Under the pieces are notes generated by a model. That model was given only the letters and a program-made list of their open reading frames with translations, ran no database searches and was not told where the DNA came from. A stretch of DNA of 64,000 bases from Candidatus Zipacnadia bacterium. GTDB lineage: Bacteria; Armatimonadota; Zipacnadia; Zipacnadales; UBA5352. The translations under genes and the position numbers were made by a program. Positions 61,671 through 64,000 of this stretch are shown one piece after another (position 1 is the stretch's first letter; each line of letters starts with the position of its first letter). The stretch covers positions 22,520 through 86,519 of the forward strand of contig JALGUJ010000004.1 in assembly GCA_029820945.1 (NCBI GenBank). Direction: 5' to 3'.

Positions 61671-61701
61671 CCTATCTGCTCTGTATCGTACCGCGCACTG
61701 C

Positions 61702-61735
61702 CGGGCCCCCGCGACCGCGAGGGCCCGTTTACTTC
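61702..61735 (+). terminator. Terminator after the pseudopilin gene
   Basis: CGGGCCC/GGGCCCG stem with an inner CGC/GCG pair, followed by TTTACTT. Confidence 0.8.
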
Positions 61736-61748
61736 CGGCGCTCGACGC

Positions 61749-62435
61749 TCACGCGGGCAGCTCGGGGAAGTCGGTCAGCGTGCTGCGCCGCCACAGCACG
61801 AAGCGTTCCGTCTCGGTGCCACCCTCTTCCTGGGTGCGCTCCAGCTTCGCCATGCGGTCGCGGATGCGCGGGAGCATCTCCACCTGCGTCGTCTGGCTCA
61901 GCCACGCCTCGGCCTTGCGCGCCGCGTACGGCGTCACATCCACCTCGATCGAGGGCCCCATGCGCTCGTGGCCGTGGTAGATGAACACCAGCGGCACCGC
62001 GTACGGCTCGCCGTGGTCGGCGAGGATGTTCTCGGAGGCCTGCCAGACGATCTCGTCGGTCATGTCGTGGACCGCGACGTGGTCGCTGTTCCGGTCATCC
62101 GGGCCGAGCGTGAAGAGCGCCTGCGGCCGGTGCCTGCGGATCTGCTCGATCAGCAGCCTCGTGAGCTTCCATTCATGGCGCACGCCCTGGTCGGGCCAGC
62201 CGAGGAAGACGCGCTCGGAGATGCCCAAGATCTCGTCGCAGGCCGCCGCCTCCTGCTTGCGCAGATCGGCGATGGTCTCGGCCCACTCCGCGCGGCAGTA
62301 GCCGGCGTTCCCCTCCGAGATGGTCACCACAACCACCTCGCAGCCGGCGTCGGACATCGCCGCGATGGTCCCGGCCATGAGGATCTCGTCGTCGGGGTGC
62401 GCCCCCCAGATCATGATGCGGTCGTAGGTCTGCAT
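61749..62435 (-). CDS. PIG-L (LmbE-like) deacetylase
   Basis: A 228-residue zinc-dependent N-acetyl sugar deacetylase. GAHPDDEILMAGTIAAMSDA carries the metal-binding AHPDDE motif; LFTLGPDDRNSDHVAVHDMT supplies the second His pair. ATG 62435 has AAGGAGG 10 nt upstream; the track start at 62456 adds seven residues. Neighbouring an oxidoreductase, it probably removes acetyl groups from GlcNAc-type products; the exact substrate is unknown. Confidence 0.92.
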   Translation of the reverse strand: MQTYDRIMIWGAHPDDEILMAGTIAAMSDAGCEVVVVTISEGNAGYCRAEWAETIADLRKQEAAACDEILGISERVFLGWPDQGVRHEWKLTRLLIEQIRRHRPQALFTLGPDDRNSDHVAVHDMTDEIVWQASENILADHGEPYAVPLVFIYHGHERMGPSIEVDVTPYAARKAEAWLSQTTQVEMLPRIRDRMAKLERTQEEGGTETERFVLWRRSTLTDFPELPA

Positions 62436-62558
62436 GGCACACGGCCTCCTTCTCACTCAGAGACGGCAACAGAAGCGACGACGGGCATAACGGTACATGC
62501 GAGCAATTCGCCAGACGGGATGCTCACCCGGACGGCCCCCCGCCGGCGGGCAGGGCCC

Positions 62559-63812
62559 CTACTCAATCCCCCGGTGCTCGTTCAGCTCGTCCTGAACCGC
62601 CGACACGGCGCCAGAGGCGACGTCCGCGACCCGGACCGGCGCGCCCGCGTGCGAGGACTCGAGGATCGCCCACGCCGCCGCCAGGTCCTCCAGCCCCTCG
62701 TCGCCGCTCAGCTCCGGCTCGCCGCCCGTGGCGATGGCGGTCAGGAACTGGTGCGTCTCGAGGGCGAAGGGGTCCTCGAGCGGCAGCGGGAACTCCCGCG
62801 CCTGCGTGGCCGGATCCGCCTGGGCCCGATAGACCTGCACCGCCGGCGTGCGTGAGCCGTCATCGAGGATGACGTCCCCCTCCTTGAGGCAGCCGCGCGT
62901 GCCGTAGATGGCCCGACCGCCGGGAAGGCCGATCAGCTCCCCGTGCCCCGCAGCGGAGAAGCCGAGCACGCCCAACGCGCCACTCACGAACTGCAGGTGC
63001 GCGAAGAAGGTGTCATCGGCGTCCGCCTCGATCTCCTCGATCACCCGCCCCCTGCCATCGTACTCCCGCCGGATCGGCTCGAGCGTGCGCGCGACGGCGG
63101 AGACGGTGTCGATCTCGCCGGCGACCTGCCGCGCCCAGTCCATCAAATGCGGGCCGAAGTCCACGCTCACACCGCCTCCGCCCAGCCGTTCGTGCCGCCA
63201 CGGCGTGTGCGCCAGGACGACGTCCGGGCTCCACTCGGCCGTGCCCACGCTCACGCTCAGCACGAGCTGCGGCTCGCCCAGCAGGCCGCTCCGAGCCGCC
63301 CACGCCGAGGCCCGGGCGTGCGGGCGAAAGCGCGCGTTCTCGAGCACGAAGAGCGTCCGGCCCGCCCGCTCGGCGGCCTCGATCATGCGCCGCGCCGCGC
63401 GCACCGTGACGGCCACGGGCTTCTCGACCGCCACATGCTTGCCAGCCTCCAGCGCCTTGATGGCGATCCAGTGGTGCGTGGAATGCGTGGTCAGGACGTG
63501 AGCTGCGTCGATGGGCGCCTCGGCCAGCATGCGGTCGATGTCATCGTAGACCTCGACCTCGCCGTCGTGCAGGTCACTGACGTACATGTGCGGCGCGCCC
63601 AGGGGATCGCCGGGGCTGGTGGAAGCGGGCGGGCGCGGCGGCGGGCCCTCCCCGCGTCTGCGAAAGCGCAGCGCGTCCTCGATGTTGCGCGCCATCAGCG
63701 CCGTGACGCGGAAGTCCTCATAGCCCGCCTCGCGCAGCAGCTTCATCCCGCGCAGGTGCGCCGGCAGAATGCGCGCGCAGCCGATGACCCCGAGCCGGGT
63801 CTCGCCGCCCAT
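62559..63812 (-). CDS. Gfo/Idh/MocA-family oxidoreductase with altered dinucleotide loop
   Basis: A 417-residue enzyme from ATG 63812 (GGGAGGG 8 nt upstream; the track start 63965 is too long). TRLGVIGCARILPAHLRGMK replaces the usual GxGxxA with GCARI, then IDAAHVLTTHSTHHWIAIKA and HVAVEKPVAVTVRAARRMIE carry the family catalytic Lys. The C-terminal domain (SVDFGPHLMDWARQVAGEI) is complete. It is distinct from the tandem pair at 53605 and 54841. Confidence 0.87.
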   Translation of the reverse strand: MGGETRLGVIGCARILPAHLRGMKLLREAGYEDFRVTALMARNIEDALRFRRRGEGPPPRPPASTSPGDPLGAPHMYVSDLHDGEVEVYDDIDRMLAEAPIDAAHVLTTHSTHHWIAIKALEAGKHVAVEKPVAVTVRAARRMIEAAERAGRTLFVLENARFRPHARASAWAARSGLLGEPQLVLSVSVGTAEWSPDVVLAHTPWRHERLGGGGVSVDFGPHLMDWARQVAGEIDTVSAVARTLEPIRREYDGRGRVIEEIEADADDTFFAHLQFVSGALGVLGFSAAGHGELIGLPGGRAIYGTRGCLKEGDVILDDGSRTPAVQVYRAQADPATQAREFPLPLEDPFALETHQFLTAIATGGEPELSGDEGLEDLAAAWAILESSHAGAPVRVADVASGAVSAVQDELNEHRGIE

Positions 63813-63967
63813 CGCTCTTACCCTCCCTCGCGTCGGCAGCGGGTACTTCGCCGCCGGGACGCTCGGGCCTCTCGCGCCCGCGGGATGCTCGACGACGCAG
63901 GAGCAGGTCCGCACGCGTCCGTGCGCGAAGGGGCCAACGCGGACGAGGTCACGACCGGAGGTCACCG

Positions 63968-64000
63968 ATGCGTCATCTCAGCGTCGCACTGCTGCTCCTT
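63968..64000 (+). CDS. Start of a secreted protein, cut by the right edge
   Basis: ATG 63968 follows GGAGGT by 5 nt and begins MRHLSVALLLL, the start of a signal peptide. Only 11 codons are visible, so nothing can be said about function. It is divergent from the oxidoreductase at 63812, with a 155-nt gap that shows no clear promoter. Confidence 0.5.
   Translation, partial: MRHLSVALLLL

Noticed and set aside
1-64000. Search for CRISPR arrays, tRNA/rRNA genes and insertion sequences
   Set aside because: No direct-repeat array, tRNA-like or rRNA-like sequence, transposase or terminal inverted repeat was recognised on reading; a tRNAscan-SE/Infernal run would be needed to exclude them fully.

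Overview
Organism. Very GC-rich DNA, dense in genes, with strong G/C preference at third codon positions (hence the many long antisense shadow ORFs). FlgH and FlgI (L- and P-ring proteins) and a predicted outer-membrane barrel indicate a diderm, motile bacterium. The pseudopilin reads [33 protein letters not shown] in effect (DUF1559/H-X9-DG family), a wording I associate with Armatimonadota; together with many secreted glycoside-hydrolase-like proteins this suggests an Armatimonadota-like genome, possibly metagenome-derived. This is inference, not a phylogenetic test. No rRNA, tRNA, CRISPR array, transposase or phage gene was recognised.

Layout. (1) 1-329, minus: start of a secreted CocE/NonD-type hydrolase running off the left edge. 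(2) 564-17192, plus: a co-directional catabolic cassette with a D-2-hydroxyacid dehydrogenase, ceramidase-like hydrolase, giant secreted multi-jelly-roll protein, two glycoside-hydrolase-like proteins, a bifunctional-nuclease-family protein, a heparinase II/III-like protein, a membrane-anchored repeat protein, a twin pair of small soluble proteins and an SLC45-like MFS sugar transporter. Several genes overlap by 4 nt. (3) 17315-25404: a CsgG-like protein, metallophosphoesterase, two secreted unknowns, a degenerate MobA-like protein, a GNAT acetyltransferase and a CBM9/DUF6067-like glycoside hydrolase. (4) 25525-33411, minus: a lipoprotein and two tandem paralogous secreted subtilases with FN3 and FlgD-like Ig tails, behind a consensus-like sigma-70 promoter (33476-33504). 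(5) 33831-38648, plus: promoter, structured leader RNA, then yvcK-gap-pgk-tpiA and a perfect terminator. (6) 38702-46061, minus: flagellar operon flgF-G-A-H-I-J-M-N-K-L behind a very good FliA (sigma-28) promoter. (7) 46272-49144, plus: two tandem TauE/SafE exporters, each preceded by a small membrane protein; the first has a 1-nt frameshift in a G run, and a consensus promoter with a structured leader separates the units. (8) 49284-55803, plus: a lipoprotein, a predicted beta-barrel, an enolase-superfamily enzyme and two paralogous Gfo/Idh/MocA oxidoreductases. (9) 55874-64000: a small candidate ORF, a glycoside-hydrolase-like lipoprotein, a VIT-VWA-DUF4159-like fusion, the pseudopilin with its own promoter, a PIG-L deacetylase, a third Gfo/Idh/MocA oxidoreductase, and the start of a plus-strand secreted protein at the right edge.

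How it fits together. The window combines secreted polysaccharide and protein breakdown (2, 3, 4, 9), uptake and sugar-acid conversion (MFS transporter, dehydrogenases, enolase-superfamily enzyme), central glycolysis with its YvcK regulator (5), and motility (6). The least explained parts are the structured leader of the yvcK-gap-pgk-tpiA operon, the small-membrane-protein/TauE pairs with their leader RNA, the non-canonical or broken starts (AUA, CUG, G-run frameshift), and the unusual fusion and twin proteins described below.
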